Shown here: positions 26,617-34,043 of the stretch, in pieces
Position numbering within the stretch: position 1 is the stretch's first letter
Layout of the letters: the number at the start of each line of letters is the position of its first letter
Assembly: GCA_902787825.1 (NCBI GenBank)
Contig: CADAHS010000006.1
Span: 20,233-84,232, forward strand
From: an uncultured Ruminococcus sp.
Lineage (GTDB): Bacteria > Bacillota > Clostridia > Oscillospirales > Ruminococcaceae
Length of the DNA: 64,000 nt
Direction of reading: 5' to 3'
Position numbers and translations under genes: made by a program
The notes under the pieces: generated by a model
Told to the model about the DNA's origin: nothing
What the model saw: the letters and a program-made list of their open reading frames with translations, nothing else
The model's database searches: none

Positions 26617-26934
26617 ATGGCTGTTAAAAGTTCAAATGTAATTGCAAGGGTAGAACCGGAGATAAAGGAACAAGCAGAAGCCATACTTTCAAAACTCGGT
26701 ATTTCTGCATCTAATGCAATAAATATGTTTTACAGACAGATAATTCTTTGGAATGGGTTGCCGTTCAGACCTTCAATACCTTACAGTGCTCCAAAAGCTC
26801 TTGATGAAATGAGTAAAGAAGAATTTGATGCCAAGCTGTCAAGAGGACTTGAGCAGGCTAAAGCCGGAGAGGGAGTACAAGCAGACGAGTTTTTTGATTC
26901 TCTGAAAGAGGAGATATTGAAGTCTTATGTCTGA
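26617..26934 (+). CDS. RelB/DinJ family antitoxin
   Basis: 105 residues from the ATG at 26617, which follows GGAAAGGTGGTGG. The N-terminal ribbon-helix-helix (SNVIARVEPEIKEQAEAILSKLGIS, AINMFYRQI) is typical of DinJ: it binds DNA and, through the C-terminal half, wraps the toxin. The gene overlaps the toxin start by 8 bases. Labile antitoxin of a type II system. Confidence 0.92.
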   Translation: MAVKSSNVIARVEPEIKEQAEAILSKLGISASNAINMFYRQIILWNGLPFRPSIPYSAPKALDEMSKEEFDAKLSRGLEQAKAGEGVQADEFFDSLKEEILKSYV

Positions 26935-27265
26935 ATCGTATAGCGTTATTATTACGCCTGAGGCTCAGAGTGATATTTCTAAAATCATTCACTATATCGC
27001 TGGGGAGTTGAAAGCTCCGCAGGCTGCTGTTAACCTGAATGATCTGTTTTTAAAGAGTATCAAAGATCTGGCTGTTTTTCCAAAACGTAATAAGGTCATA
27101 GATGAAGAACCTTGGGGCAGTGAAAAAATCAGAAAGCTTATCGTAAAGAATTATTATGTCTATTACAATGTTAATGATTTAACTCGGACCATTAGCATTA
27201 TCGCTGTCATATATGCTGGAATGGATCAAACAAAACAAATAAATAAACGCAGCAAAACTAAATAG
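26927..27265 (+). CDS. RelE/ParE family toxin
   Basis: 112 residues. The compact RelE/ParE fold is recognisable from YSVIITPEAQSDISKIIHYIA, the FPKRNKVI segment, the IRKLIVKNYYVYYNV strands and the terminal IIAVIYAGMD. With a DinJ-type partner it is more likely an mRNA-cleaving YafQ/RelE toxin than a gyrase-targeting ParE. The start lies inside the antitoxin gene with an AGGAG site. Confidence 0.9.
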   Translation: MSESYSVIITPEAQSDISKIIHYIAGELKAPQAAVNLNDLFLKSIKDLAVFPKRNKVIDEEPWGSEKIRKLIVKNYYVYYNVNDLTRTISIIAVIYAGMDQTKQINKRSKTK

Positions 27266-27274
27266 TAAATAACA

Positions 27275-27314
27275 TAGGCTGATGCGATCTGATACGCACC
27301 AGCCTTGTATTATT
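27275..27314 (+). terminator. Terminator of the toxin-antitoxin pair (repeat-family hairpin)
   Basis: AGGCTGATGCGATCTGAT, then ACGCACCAGCCT and a T-rich tail. The same hairpin sequence recurs at 28711, 60934 and 63866. Confidence 0.85.
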
Positions 27315-27325
27315 TTATTTGCCTA

Positions 27326-27354
27326 TTGACTTGTTTGTTCTGCCGTGATATAAT
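27326..27354 (+). promoter_or_regulatory. Consensus promoter of the fluoride-riboswitch transcript
   Basis: TTGACT (27326-27331), 17-base spacer, TATAAT (27349-27354). Transcription should start near 27361, just before the aptamer. Confidence 0.85.
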
Positions 27355-27374
27355 GAATGCAGACAATTTGATAT

Positions 27375-27460
27375 GGGAATGATGTTCTCCCCTGGGAAAC
27401 CTAAACCGCTTATTCAAGCTGATGACTTCTGCGTTTTACGCAATAGTTATCGGCTCTTTT
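27375..27460 (+). promoter_or_regulatory. Fluoride riboswitch (crcB motif) with intrinsic terminator
   Basis: The aptamer shows the crcB pattern in order: GGGAATGATGTTCTCCC, then CTAAACC, the small hairpin GCTT-ATTC-AAGC, and the 3' strand AGCTGATGACTTCTGC (27418-27433). That 3' strand is also the left arm of a terminator, AGCTGATGACT...TGCGT / ACGCA...TAGTTATCGGCT, followed by TTTTTT (27455-27462). Fluoride binding is expected to hold the 3' strand in the aptamer and let transcription continue. One T-T mismatch appears in the pseudoknot stem. The downstream antiporter fits: Na+/H+ antiporter-type genes are among known fluoride-riboswitch targets. Confidence 0.88.
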
Positions 27461-27483
27461 TTATTCTGTTTGGAGGTATTATT

Positions 27484-28728
27484 ATGATTTTATCACTTGC
27501 GGTCATTTTTCTTGTCGGTTTGTCTGCCGCTGCAATATTTGAGAAAATAGGATTGCCTCGTATAATTGGTATGCTTGGCGTAGGAATCGTGGTAAGTCCA
27601 TATGTTCTTGACCTGCTCGACTCGAAAATACTCGGCATATCCTCAGAGCTTCGGCAGATAGCACTTATCATTATACTGATAAAAGCGGGATTGTCGCTTA
27701 ACCTTTCAGACTTGAAGAAGGTTGGCAGATCTGCTGTGATGATGTCATTTGTTCCTGCATGCTGTGAGATAGTCGGATATATTCTGTTCGCTCCGCTTCT
27801 GCTCGGTGTGAACCGTATTGAATCAGCTGTCATGGGTGCGGTACTGAGTGCTGTCTCTCCTGCAGTCGTCGTGCCGAGAATGGTGAAACTGATAGAAGAA
27901 AAATGTGGAACACAGAAAAGCATTCCGCAGATGATTCTTGCAGGAGCGTCCTGTGATGATATCTTCGTTATCGTGCTGTTCTCCACATTTGTGACGATGG
28001 CGCAGGGCGGCTCGGCAAAAGTCACTGACTTTTTGAATATCCCCATATCCATAGTTCTCGGCGTTCTGCTCGGTGCGGCAGTCGGACTTCTGATTTATTT
28101 TCTCTTTGAAAAATCATACCAGAACAAGATCAAAATCAGAAACAGCACAAAGGTCATTATCCTGCTCGGAACATCCTTTTTGCTGATGAGTGTTGAAAAT
28201 CTTGTGAAGCCCTATGTTGCCATGTCGGGATTGCTTGCTGTTGTAGCTATGGCTTGCGTGGTGAAGCTGAAAGTCAACAAGAGCGTTTGTGCAAGACTGT
28301 CTGAAAAGTTCGGCAAGCTGTGGATAGCCGCCGAAATAATGCTGTTCGTGCTTGTAGGTGCTGCTGTTGATGTTCGCTACACACTTACGGCAGGCGGTAT
28401 GGCGGTTCTGATGATATTCATAGCTCTCGCTTTCAGGTCTGTGGGTGTAGTCTTATGTATGGTCGGCACGGAGCTTAACACAAAAGAACGTTTCTTCTGT
28501 GTGATAGCCTATCTTCCGAAAGCAACGGTGCAGGCAGCTATAGGCTCGGTACCGCTGTCGCTTGGTCTGCCATGCGGAAAGATAGTGTTATCAGTTGCGG
28601 TGCTTGCGATTCTGATCACAGCTCCGCTTGGCGCTCTAGGAATCGACCGCAGCTATTCTTTCCTTTTATCGACCGATATCGGTACTGAAAACAATAGAAG
28701 ACAAAAAAGTAAGGCTGATGCAATCTGA
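27484..28728 (+). CDS. Cation:proton antiporter (CPA family)
   Basis: 414 residues from the ATG at 27484, which has a GGAGG site; the upstream in-frame extension lies in the riboswitch. It has about 12 hydrophobic helices with the Na+/H+-exchanger layout: IFEKIGLPRIIGMLGVGIVVSP near the start, a conserved PAVVVPRM segment, and the LAGASCDDIFVIVLF pair of acids near residue 165. It would exchange protons for Na+ or K+. With the fluoride riboswitch, its role is probably protection against fluoride stress, directly or by adjusting ion and pH balance. Its last codons and stop lie within the terminator hairpin. Confidence 0.9.
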   Translation: MILSLAVIFLVGLSAAAIFEKIGLPRIIGMLGVGIVVSPYVLDLLDSKILGISSELRQIALIIILIKAGLSLNLSDLKKVGRSAVMMSFVPACCEIVGYILFAPLLLGVNRIESAVMGAVLSAVSPAVVVPRMVKLIEEKCGTQKSIPQMILAGASCDDIFVIVLFSTFVTMAQGGSAKVTDFLNIPISIVLGVLLGAAVGLLIYFLFEKSYQNKIKIRNSTKVIILLGTSFLLMSVENLVKPYVAMSGLLAVVAMACVVKLKVNKSVCARLSEKFGKLWIAAEIMLFVLVGAAVDVRYTLTAGGMAVLMIFIALAFRSVGVVLCMVGTELNTKERFFCVIAYLPKATVQAAIGSVPLSLGLPCGKIVLSVAVLAILITAPLGALGIDRSYSFLLSTDIGTENNRRQKSKADAI

Positions 28729-28748
28729 TTGCACCAGCCTTTCTTTTT
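28711..28748 (+). terminator. Terminator overlapping the antiporter stop codon (repeat-family hairpin)
   Basis: AAGGCTGATGCAATCTGAT, then TGCACCAGCCTT and a T tail. The TGA stop (28726-28728) lies inside the hairpin loop region. Also faces the oppositely oriented recombinase gene. Confidence 0.85.
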
Positions 28749-28750
28749 AT

Positions 28751-30325
28751 TTATACCTGTTCGTCATCATACTTTGTCACGCTCTGCTCAAATGCACCGT
28801 TGAATATAAACTGCACATCAAGGCTCTTGTCCTCGTTTTGATGCACAAGCACCTTTTGCACAAGCATTCGCAGATCGGAATCCGATATCTTCGGCTGAGA
28901 AAGTATCTCGTCAAGCAGCTCGGCAGTTGAGCGCAGCTGGCTGCTCTTTTTGGAACTTACCTCATCAAGCCGCCTGCATTCGCTTATCCTGTTTTGGAGT
29001 TCCTTAATTTCGCCCTCACGCTTTTTTATCATCTCGCTGTACATATCAGCGTGAGCCTTGTCGGTTATGCGCTCCATAAGGATCTGCTGTATCTGCTCCT
29101 GAAGCAGATCTATCCGCTGGGTGTACTGCTGTATCCGCTGCTCGAATCTTGGTTTGTTCTTCTGCCACTCCCTGACTATCCTTTCGTACCTTTTGCTGTC
29201 CTCTTTGATCCTGTCACGCAGACGGTACAGCTCATCGCTCACACATTTGTCCAGCTGGCTTTCGTGTATTCGGTGGGGAGTGCAGTACTGCTTGCCGTAC
29301 CTGTGGTGGCTGTTGCAGGTGTACTCAACATACCTGTCATCGCCTTTCCCCCGCCACTTGGCAATAAGTATCGCACCGCAGTCAGCACACTTTATCATTC
29401 CCGAGTATCTGTGCAGCGTACCTCCGATCTTTGTGCGGCAGGTGTTTGCCATTCTGCTCTCTATGACCGCCTGCACCTTGTTGAAGGTCACCTTGTCGAT
29501 TATCGCAGGTACAAAATCTTCGTGTCGGAATCGTTCTTCCTCGGGAACGACTTTCTTGGTCTTGTAGATCTTGCTGGTGACCGTCTTGTGATTAACAAGG
29601 GTGCCTGTGTATATCTCGTTGGTCAAAAGCCTTTTGATAGTCGTCTGTGCCCACAGGAACTTCTTGCACATCTGTGTCCGCTGTGCGCCTATCTTTCTGT
29701 GGGAGTAGAACTCGGGAGACTTGACACCACGTCTGTTCAGCTCCTTTGCGATAGACGACAGCCCACGCCCTTGGAGATAGGAGTGGTATATCTCTCTGAC
29801 TATGTCGGCGGCTATCTCATCGACTCTGACTTCACCCGTGAGCTTGTCCTTGTAGTACCCCATAGGGAGATTGACTATCAGCCCTTGCTTTTGCTTCTGG
29901 TTGATGCCCGTTCTTATCTTTCTGCCGATGTCCTTGGCATAGAAGTCATTGTATATCTGCTTGAATCCTATCAGCAGATCGTCATCCTCATCGCTGGTAT
30001 CTATCCCCTCGGTGACGGAATAAACTTTGACATCGTTCTGCCGAAGGTGGTCGATGAACAGGGCAGTCTGCGTTCTGTGTCTGCCAAGACGGCTCAGATC
30101 CTTGACGAGCACCAGCTCGACTATCCCTTTGTCAACAGCTTTTTCAAGCTCCTCAAGACCTTTTCGGTTGAATGACATTCCCGATACGTTGTCATCAAAG
30201 CTCTCACCGACTATCTCCAGACCTTTCTGCTGTGCGTAGTCAACAAGTATCTGTCTTTGATTTTGCAGGCTGTTCATTTCACTGTCCTCATCACGAGACA
30301 GCCTGTAATATAACCATGTTTTCAA
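28751..30325 (-). CDS. Large serine recombinase (resolvase/recombinase/zinc-ribbon)
   Basis: 524 residues. The start is a TTG at 30325 with an AAGGA site 9 to 10 bases upstream; it is needed to include the catalytic Ser10 in YYRLSRDEDS. The resolvase domain covers about residues 1-150, with DLSRLGRHRTQ near 95. The recombinase domain follows (about 160-280) and then a zinc ribbon (CADCGAIL...CNSHHRYGKQYC, about 316-352). The C-terminal third is a long coiled coil. Such enzymes integrate and excise mobile elements with simple att sites. It stands at one edge of the element spanning roughly 28.7-36.1 kb. I cannot place the att sites. Confidence 0.93.
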   Translation of the reverse strand: MKTWLYYRLSRDEDSEMNSLQNQRQILVDYAQQKGLEIVGESFDDNVSGMSFNRKGLEELEKAVDKGIVELVLVKDLSRLGRHRTQTALFIDHLRQNDVKVYSVTEGIDTSDEDDDLLIGFKQIYNDFYAKDIGRKIRTGINQKQKQGLIVNLPMGYYKDKLTGEVRVDEIAADIVREIYHSYLQGRGLSSIAKELNRRGVKSPEFYSHRKIGAQRTQMCKKFLWAQTTIKRLLTNEIYTGTLVNHKTVTSKIYKTKKVVPEEERFRHEDFVPAIIDKVTFNKVQAVIESRMANTCRTKIGGTLHRYSGMIKCADCGAILIAKWRGKGDDRYVEYTCNSHHRYGKQYCTPHRIHESQLDKCVSDELYRLRDRIKEDSKRYERIVREWQKNKPRFEQRIQQYTQRIDLLQEQIQQILMERITDKAHADMYSEMIKKREGEIKELQNRISECRRLDEVSSKKSSQLRSTAELLDEILSQPKISDSDLRMLVQKVLVHQNEDKSLDVQFIFNGAFEQSVTKYDDEQV

Positions 30326-30362
30326 GTTTTTTCATCCTTTCATTTTTAAGAAACGCATAAGC

Positions 30363-30560
30363 CTATGCCGATATTGCAAGCTCTGTTTCTTCTGCTGCAT
30401 CGTAAGAGTCTGCACCGCTTTCGTTCAGAAAGTCGATCAGCAGCGACTCAATAAATGTGTCGAACAGATCAGTCCTGCCGTTGTAATCAACAGTTACAGA
30501 ATTGATAACAGGCATAAGGCATCTGCGTTTTGAGTTTGTTTTAACAGTATTTGTAGTCAT
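30363..30560 (-). CDS. Small mobile-element protein, paralogue 1
   Basis: 65 residues from the ATG at 30560, which has a GAAAGGA site. The core PVINSVTVDYNGRTDLFDTF is shared with the next gene. The protein has a short basic N-terminus and an acidic C-terminus. I do not recognise the family; it is probably an accessory protein of the element. It lies 38 bases before the recombinase, in the same direction. Confidence 0.6.
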   Translation of the reverse strand: MTTNTVKTNSKRRCLMPVINSVTVDYNGRTDLFDTFIESLLIDFLNESGADSYDAAEETELAISA

Positions 30561-30656
30561 AGCATCTGTTCCTTTCACGGTAGATTTTTGGCACGTGCGC
30601 AGGGTGGTGTTTGCGTACCACACACACTACCACAAGGCTTTTTGAATATCCAGCGT

Positions 30657-30839
30657 TTACGCACTTTTTTCAGAAAGATCTACCTTTTGGACAGAAAGCT
30701 GCTGGTCAGCATTGGTCAAACTATCTGAATCCAGATAGCTTTTCAGCAGCGAACCAATAAAGTTCTCGAACTTTTCCTGATCGCCGTTGTAGCTGATCGT
30801 GACCGAATTTATGACAGGCTTTTCAGTTTTTCTACCCAT
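30657..30839 (-). CDS. Small mobile-element protein, paralogue 2
   Basis: 60 residues from the ATG at 30839, preceded by AAAGGAG. The core PVINSVTISYNGDQEKFENF, followed by IGSLLKSYLDS, matches the neighbour at 30363-30560 over about 30 residues, so the two arose by duplication. Function unknown. Confidence 0.6.
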   Translation of the reverse strand: MGRKTEKPVINSVTISYNGDQEKFENFIGSLLKSYLDSDSLTNADQQLSVQKVDLSEKSA

Positions 30840-30984
30840 ATATCTATTCTCCTTTGTTTCGTTTTTGATGTCGTTCTTTTGTTTGCATTTGATTTGTAGT
30901 TGTTCATTTTTATATGTCCTTTCTATTTTTAATTTGATTTTGCAGGGCATCATGTTTCGTGATACCCTTTTTCAAAGTGAAGCT

Positions 30985-31035
30985 ACGGTGAACGATTTGT
31001 ACACCGTCAAGGGGTGAACGAAATGGACACCCCTT
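30985..31035. repeat. Tandem hairpins with matching loops
   Basis: Hairpin 1: ACGGTG (30985-30990) / CACCGT, loop AACGATTTGTA. Hairpin 2: AAGGGGTG (31009-31016) / CACCCCTT, loop AACGAAATGGA. Loops are both 11 bases and agree at eight positions, while the stems differ but still pair. Confidence 0.75.
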
Positions 31036-31410
31036 TGATGAGGTGGTGATTTGCCGACCCACGATGACGCGTTTCAGGGAGTCATCTTTTTTGCAGTTAA
31101 GAATTACAACACATATTTTTAGTCCACTCTGAAACTGCCCGTGACTCCTGCACAACCCCTCGCACTATCGCCGAAAGAGGCTGTTCTTTCAATTTATGAC
31201 GTCGGTAGTTTTAGCTTTTTCACATTTTGACTCCAATTCTCCTTTCGCAGATTCTCTCGCAAACACGCCGAGCTTTGCTCGTCGAAGTGAGGCGTGCGGC
31301 GGCAAATGACGCCGTGCTTTTTCCTGCAAAGCTCTGAATGCTCTGAAATCGAGCAAAGTTTGGCTGTACTCAAAACTGCCGGGTTATCAGTTCAGACATA
31401 TCCTTTTTCT

Positions 31411-31545
31411 GCCAATGAGACAGGGGGTCACGGGGGTCGCCCCGAGCCTGCTGACTCGGCAGATCGCCGACCCGCTTTAGCGAGGCAGGCGGACAGCCGG
31501 AGGCGATGCTGGCTGGTCACAAAGTTGTGCGGTTTTCGGACTGCC
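31411..31545. other. GC-rich structured block
   Basis: This block is far richer in G and C than the DNA around it and full of short complementary runs (for example GGGGGTCGCCCC, GACTCGGCAGATCGCCGA, GCCGGAGGC). It does not continue into a plausible gene in any frame. Such blocks can encode a structured RNA or an origin. Confidence 0.45.
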
Positions 31546-31691
31546 GTTTGATACTGATACTTGGAACAGTTTTACACAGCACTCGTTCTCTGCAAAGCGT
31601 TCAATCTCGGGCTTTTCTCTTTTCTGCTATTTCAGGGTTACTATACAGATAGTAAACTCCTGCGGCGAGAGTTTTTTACTCTCTCATTCGC

Positions 31692-33569
31692 TCACACTTG
31701 CGCCACGTTGCCCTGTGTGGCTTCCTGTGCCTGCGGGTCGGGTAGTTTGTCTACCGTGGGAGAGGGTGGGCACAAATCGCGCGACAGCCGCTGTGCGATC
31801 TTTTGCTTGTTAAGCACTATCACGCTCATAAGCTTGCCGCCGCCCGAGCGTATAGTGGTAGTGTTGCGCTCACCAGATTTTTTCAGGATCTGCTCATCAG
31901 CAAGCTGTTTGAGCAGGTCCTTTTTAGTGATACTAAAATGCTCGTCCTGCTCGGCGCACTGCCTTTTGACCTCTGCGTGTACTGCATCGGCGAGAAGATA
32001 ATAGCAGTCTGTGTCCTCAAGACCGATAAACCCTTTCTGAGCCGCACCGCCAAAGTCATTTTTGTTTTCCACATAACACTTTCCGCTGTCAAGCAGTCCG
32101 TTCAGCTTGGCGCAGAACTTTGTCACAGGATCTTCCTCGGCTATCTGTTCGGCACTTCTGCGGCAGCTGTCGATAAGCACCTCGTCAAAGCTCGCTGTGA
32201 TCTTTTCGTACTCGCCCTGCTGCAGATAGTTGTAGCTTTGCAAAAACTTCAGCAGGAACACCAATCCTATCCGCAGGTGAGCAAGATTTTCAGGCGCTCT
32301 GCTGTGTGTGATTATCTTACGCTCGAGCAGTCTTTCAGTGTACTGCCGTCTGAACTTGCAGAACATTCCCGACAGCTTTTTGATGAAAGATTTTTCATCG
32401 GTCAGATAGGTTTTCCTGAGCCAGTCGATGTACATCATCATCACGCCTGAGAGCTTGTTTTCCTCTGCGAGCTGCTGATACTCGGTCAGGACTTTCAGGT
32501 CTATCTCGTTGTCTTTCAGCTCGATCTCAAAGAACCTTGCCGTACCCGAAACAGATATCTCGGGAGAAAACTCTGCGGTGATGATTGCGTTGCCTGTGGG
32601 AGGCTTGGGGACTTGCTCCTCCGCCTTGCAGTTGAGCCTGCCTCTGCCTATGCGGTCACCGTAGTAGCGTGAGATGTTCTGCGCTATGCTCCTCATTTCT
32701 TTCTCCTGATACCTGCCGGCAGGGTGAAAGTCATCAATGCAGGTCAGCACATCTTTAAGGTGATAGATGTTTGAAAGTATGCTGTTGGCAGTGTCGTGGA
32801 ATGACAAAGGCAGGTCACTTGATGTGAACCTGCCGAAGAATGACAGGAACAAGGCTGCGAGAGTTGACTTCCTTGAACCTGTTTTGCCTATGAGTGCTGT
32901 CACGAATTTAGGCTCGTGACCTGCTGCTTTGAGGAAGTGATTGAGCGGCGAAAGAAAAGTAACTGCGGTCAGCGGCAGCAGAACTCTCTTTGGTGCAAAG
33001 CTCATATCAAGCAATGCGTAGACGGACAGCAGGTCGTCGATTTCACCCTGCTTGTCAAAACGGTACCTGTTCAGCTTGCCTTGCAGCTCCACGTTCAGAG
33101 GACTGCCCTTCATTGGCATCAGGAATTGATACTCACCGCCGAGCTTCCTCCAGCCTGTCTGGGTGTAGACAGTTGTTCGTGGAACGTCTGCCTGCGGACT
33201 CATGATCGCATGGCAGATCTTTTGCGGTACTGACTGTCCGGGCTGCACAGCACCGTACTGTCCCCACCGCTGCAAGAGCCACTTCATTGACTGCATGTCA
33301 TCTGCTGAAACTATCTGCTCGGGCAGCACTACACCGCTTTGGTGTACGGCTGATACCTTGAACAGCTTTCGCTTTTCTGTACCGTCATCGTGAGTTATCT
33401 CCTCGGTCAGCACGGGAACAAAATCAGCCAGCTTGACGTACTTGACCTGGTTTTTGACCATGGTCTCCATGTTCAGACAGCCGTCAATTACAAGGTATGG
33501 CTTCTTGTAAATGGTTCCGTCAATCTGCGGAGGTGTCACGGTCATTTCGATTTGTGTGGTTTCATTCAT
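31692..33569 (-). CDS. DUF927-like ATPase of a mobile element
   Basis: 625 residues. A P-loop GKTGSRKSTLA lies near residues 228-238, and a Walker-B-like run LTCIDDFHPA near 275. A NAIITAEFSPEISVSG segment and an arginine further on complete a helicase-like core. The C-terminal 150 residues look like a winged-helix region. DUF927 proteins are found on plasmids and integrative elements and are thought to act with primases in replication. An AAGGAGGG site lies 8 bases before the ATG. A terminator-like hairpin precedes it at 33609-33643. Confidence 0.75.
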   Translation of the reverse strand: MNETTQIEMTVTPPQIDGTIYKKPYLVIDGCLNMETMVKNQVKYVKLADFVPVLTEEITHDDGTEKRKLFKVSAVHQSGVVLPEQIVSADDMQSMKWLLQRWGQYGAVQPGQSVPQKICHAIMSPQADVPRTTVYTQTGWRKLGGEYQFLMPMKGSPLNVELQGKLNRYRFDKQGEIDDLLSVYALLDMSFAPKRVLLPLTAVTFLSPLNHFLKAAGHEPKFVTALIGKTGSRKSTLAALFLSFFGRFTSSDLPLSFHDTANSILSNIYHLKDVLTCIDDFHPAGRYQEKEMRSIAQNISRYYGDRIGRGRLNCKAEEQVPKPPTGNAIITAEFSPEISVSGTARFFEIELKDNEIDLKVLTEYQQLAEENKLSGVMMMYIDWLRKTYLTDEKSFIKKLSGMFCKFRRQYTERLLERKIITHSRAPENLAHLRIGLVFLLKFLQSYNYLQQGEYEKITASFDEVLIDSCRRSAEQIAEEDPVTKFCAKLNGLLDSGKCYVENKNDFGGAAQKGFIGLEDTDCYYLLADAVHAEVKRQCAEQDEHFSITKKDLLKQLADEQILKKSGERNTTTIRSGGGKLMSVIVLNKQKIAQRLSRDLCPPSPTVDKLPDPQAQEATQGNVAQV

Positions 33570-33608
33570 ACTGAAAACCCTCCTTCATAATTCTTTTTTG
33601 AGGACATG

Positions 33609-33643
33609 AAAAAAGAGCACTCCGCCCCAATTCGGAATGCTCT
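33609..33643 (-). terminator. Terminator/attenuator before the DUF927-like gene
   Basis: Minus strand: arms AGAGCATTCC and GGAGTGCTCT, followed by TTTTTT, only about 40 bases before the start codon. Position suggests transcript attenuation of the downstream gene. Confidence 0.65.
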
Positions 33644-34043
33644 CGATCAAGCCCTCTACATATATTATGGGAAGTAGATCGGCAAGTGTATAGAATTTGA
33701 CCACATTTAAAAACTTCTCCGACCACATTTTTTGATGGCAGTTTTCAAAGGGTAAGGGGTATCTCTTTTTTTCAACGAACAAAACGAACAAGTACAGCTT
33801 TCAGCGCATCTGCGGAGTTTCAAAGCACTTTTCAAAACGAACACACAACGAACAACGCCGAACAACAACGAACAGAATTCATATCTTTGCAAGTAAGAAA
33901 TTATATTTGTAAAAATTCTATGAACAACTAAAAATGTTTTCTGAATGCCCCACCGAGGAACTGTACAAAAAAATTCCCCTCAAAATCAAAATTATGTGAT
34001 ACTATATGTATGATGAAAAAGGACAATGACGGAGGTGATACTC
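33644..34043. other. Intergenic region with AACGAACA repeats
   Basis: Divergent intergenic region between the DUF927-like and DUF6076 genes. Apart from the repeat cluster it is AT-rich. No gene is supported. Confidence 0.55.
33774..33874. repeat. AACGAACA direct-repeat cluster
   Basis: Five exact AACGAACA copies begin at 33774, 33783, 33836, 33847 and 33867, and a degenerate copy (GCCGAACA) lies at 33857. Spacing is irregular. More copies and inverted GTTCG motifs occur at 35203-35275. This looks like an iteron-type binding array. Confidence 0.7.

Larger units (their letters stand above)
30840..31691. other. Long non-coding stretch of the mobile element
   Basis: About 850 bases with no convincing gene. 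It contains the tandem hairpins at 30985-31035, a palindrome-rich stretch near 31260-31315 and a strikingly GC-rich block at 31411-31545 of the kind that can fold into a complex RNA. Likely content is a transfer or replication origin, or a structured RNA; the sequence alone does not settle this. Confidence 0.5.

Noticed and set aside
28994-30175. Long open frame (393 codons) on the plus strand opposite the serine recombinase
   Set aside because: It mirrors the recombinase gene; no ribosome binding site or family resemblance. The recombinase has clear catalytic and zinc motifs.
31294-31551. Apparent 85-codon gene in the GC-rich block
   Set aside because: Composition is Arg/Pro-rich and follows the GC palindromes; there is no ribosome site. 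Better read as non-coding structure.
31561-32001. 146-codon plus-strand frame
   Set aside because: It runs mostly antisense into the DUF927-like gene and lacks a start signal.
33585-33791. 68-codon minus-strand frame before the DUF927-like gene
   Set aside because: It runs through the terminator hairpin at 33609-33643 and has no ribosome site.
33774-33874. Possible CRISPR array at the AACGAACA repeats
   Set aside because: Repeats are 8 bases with irregular spacing and no spacers; no cas genes are in the window.
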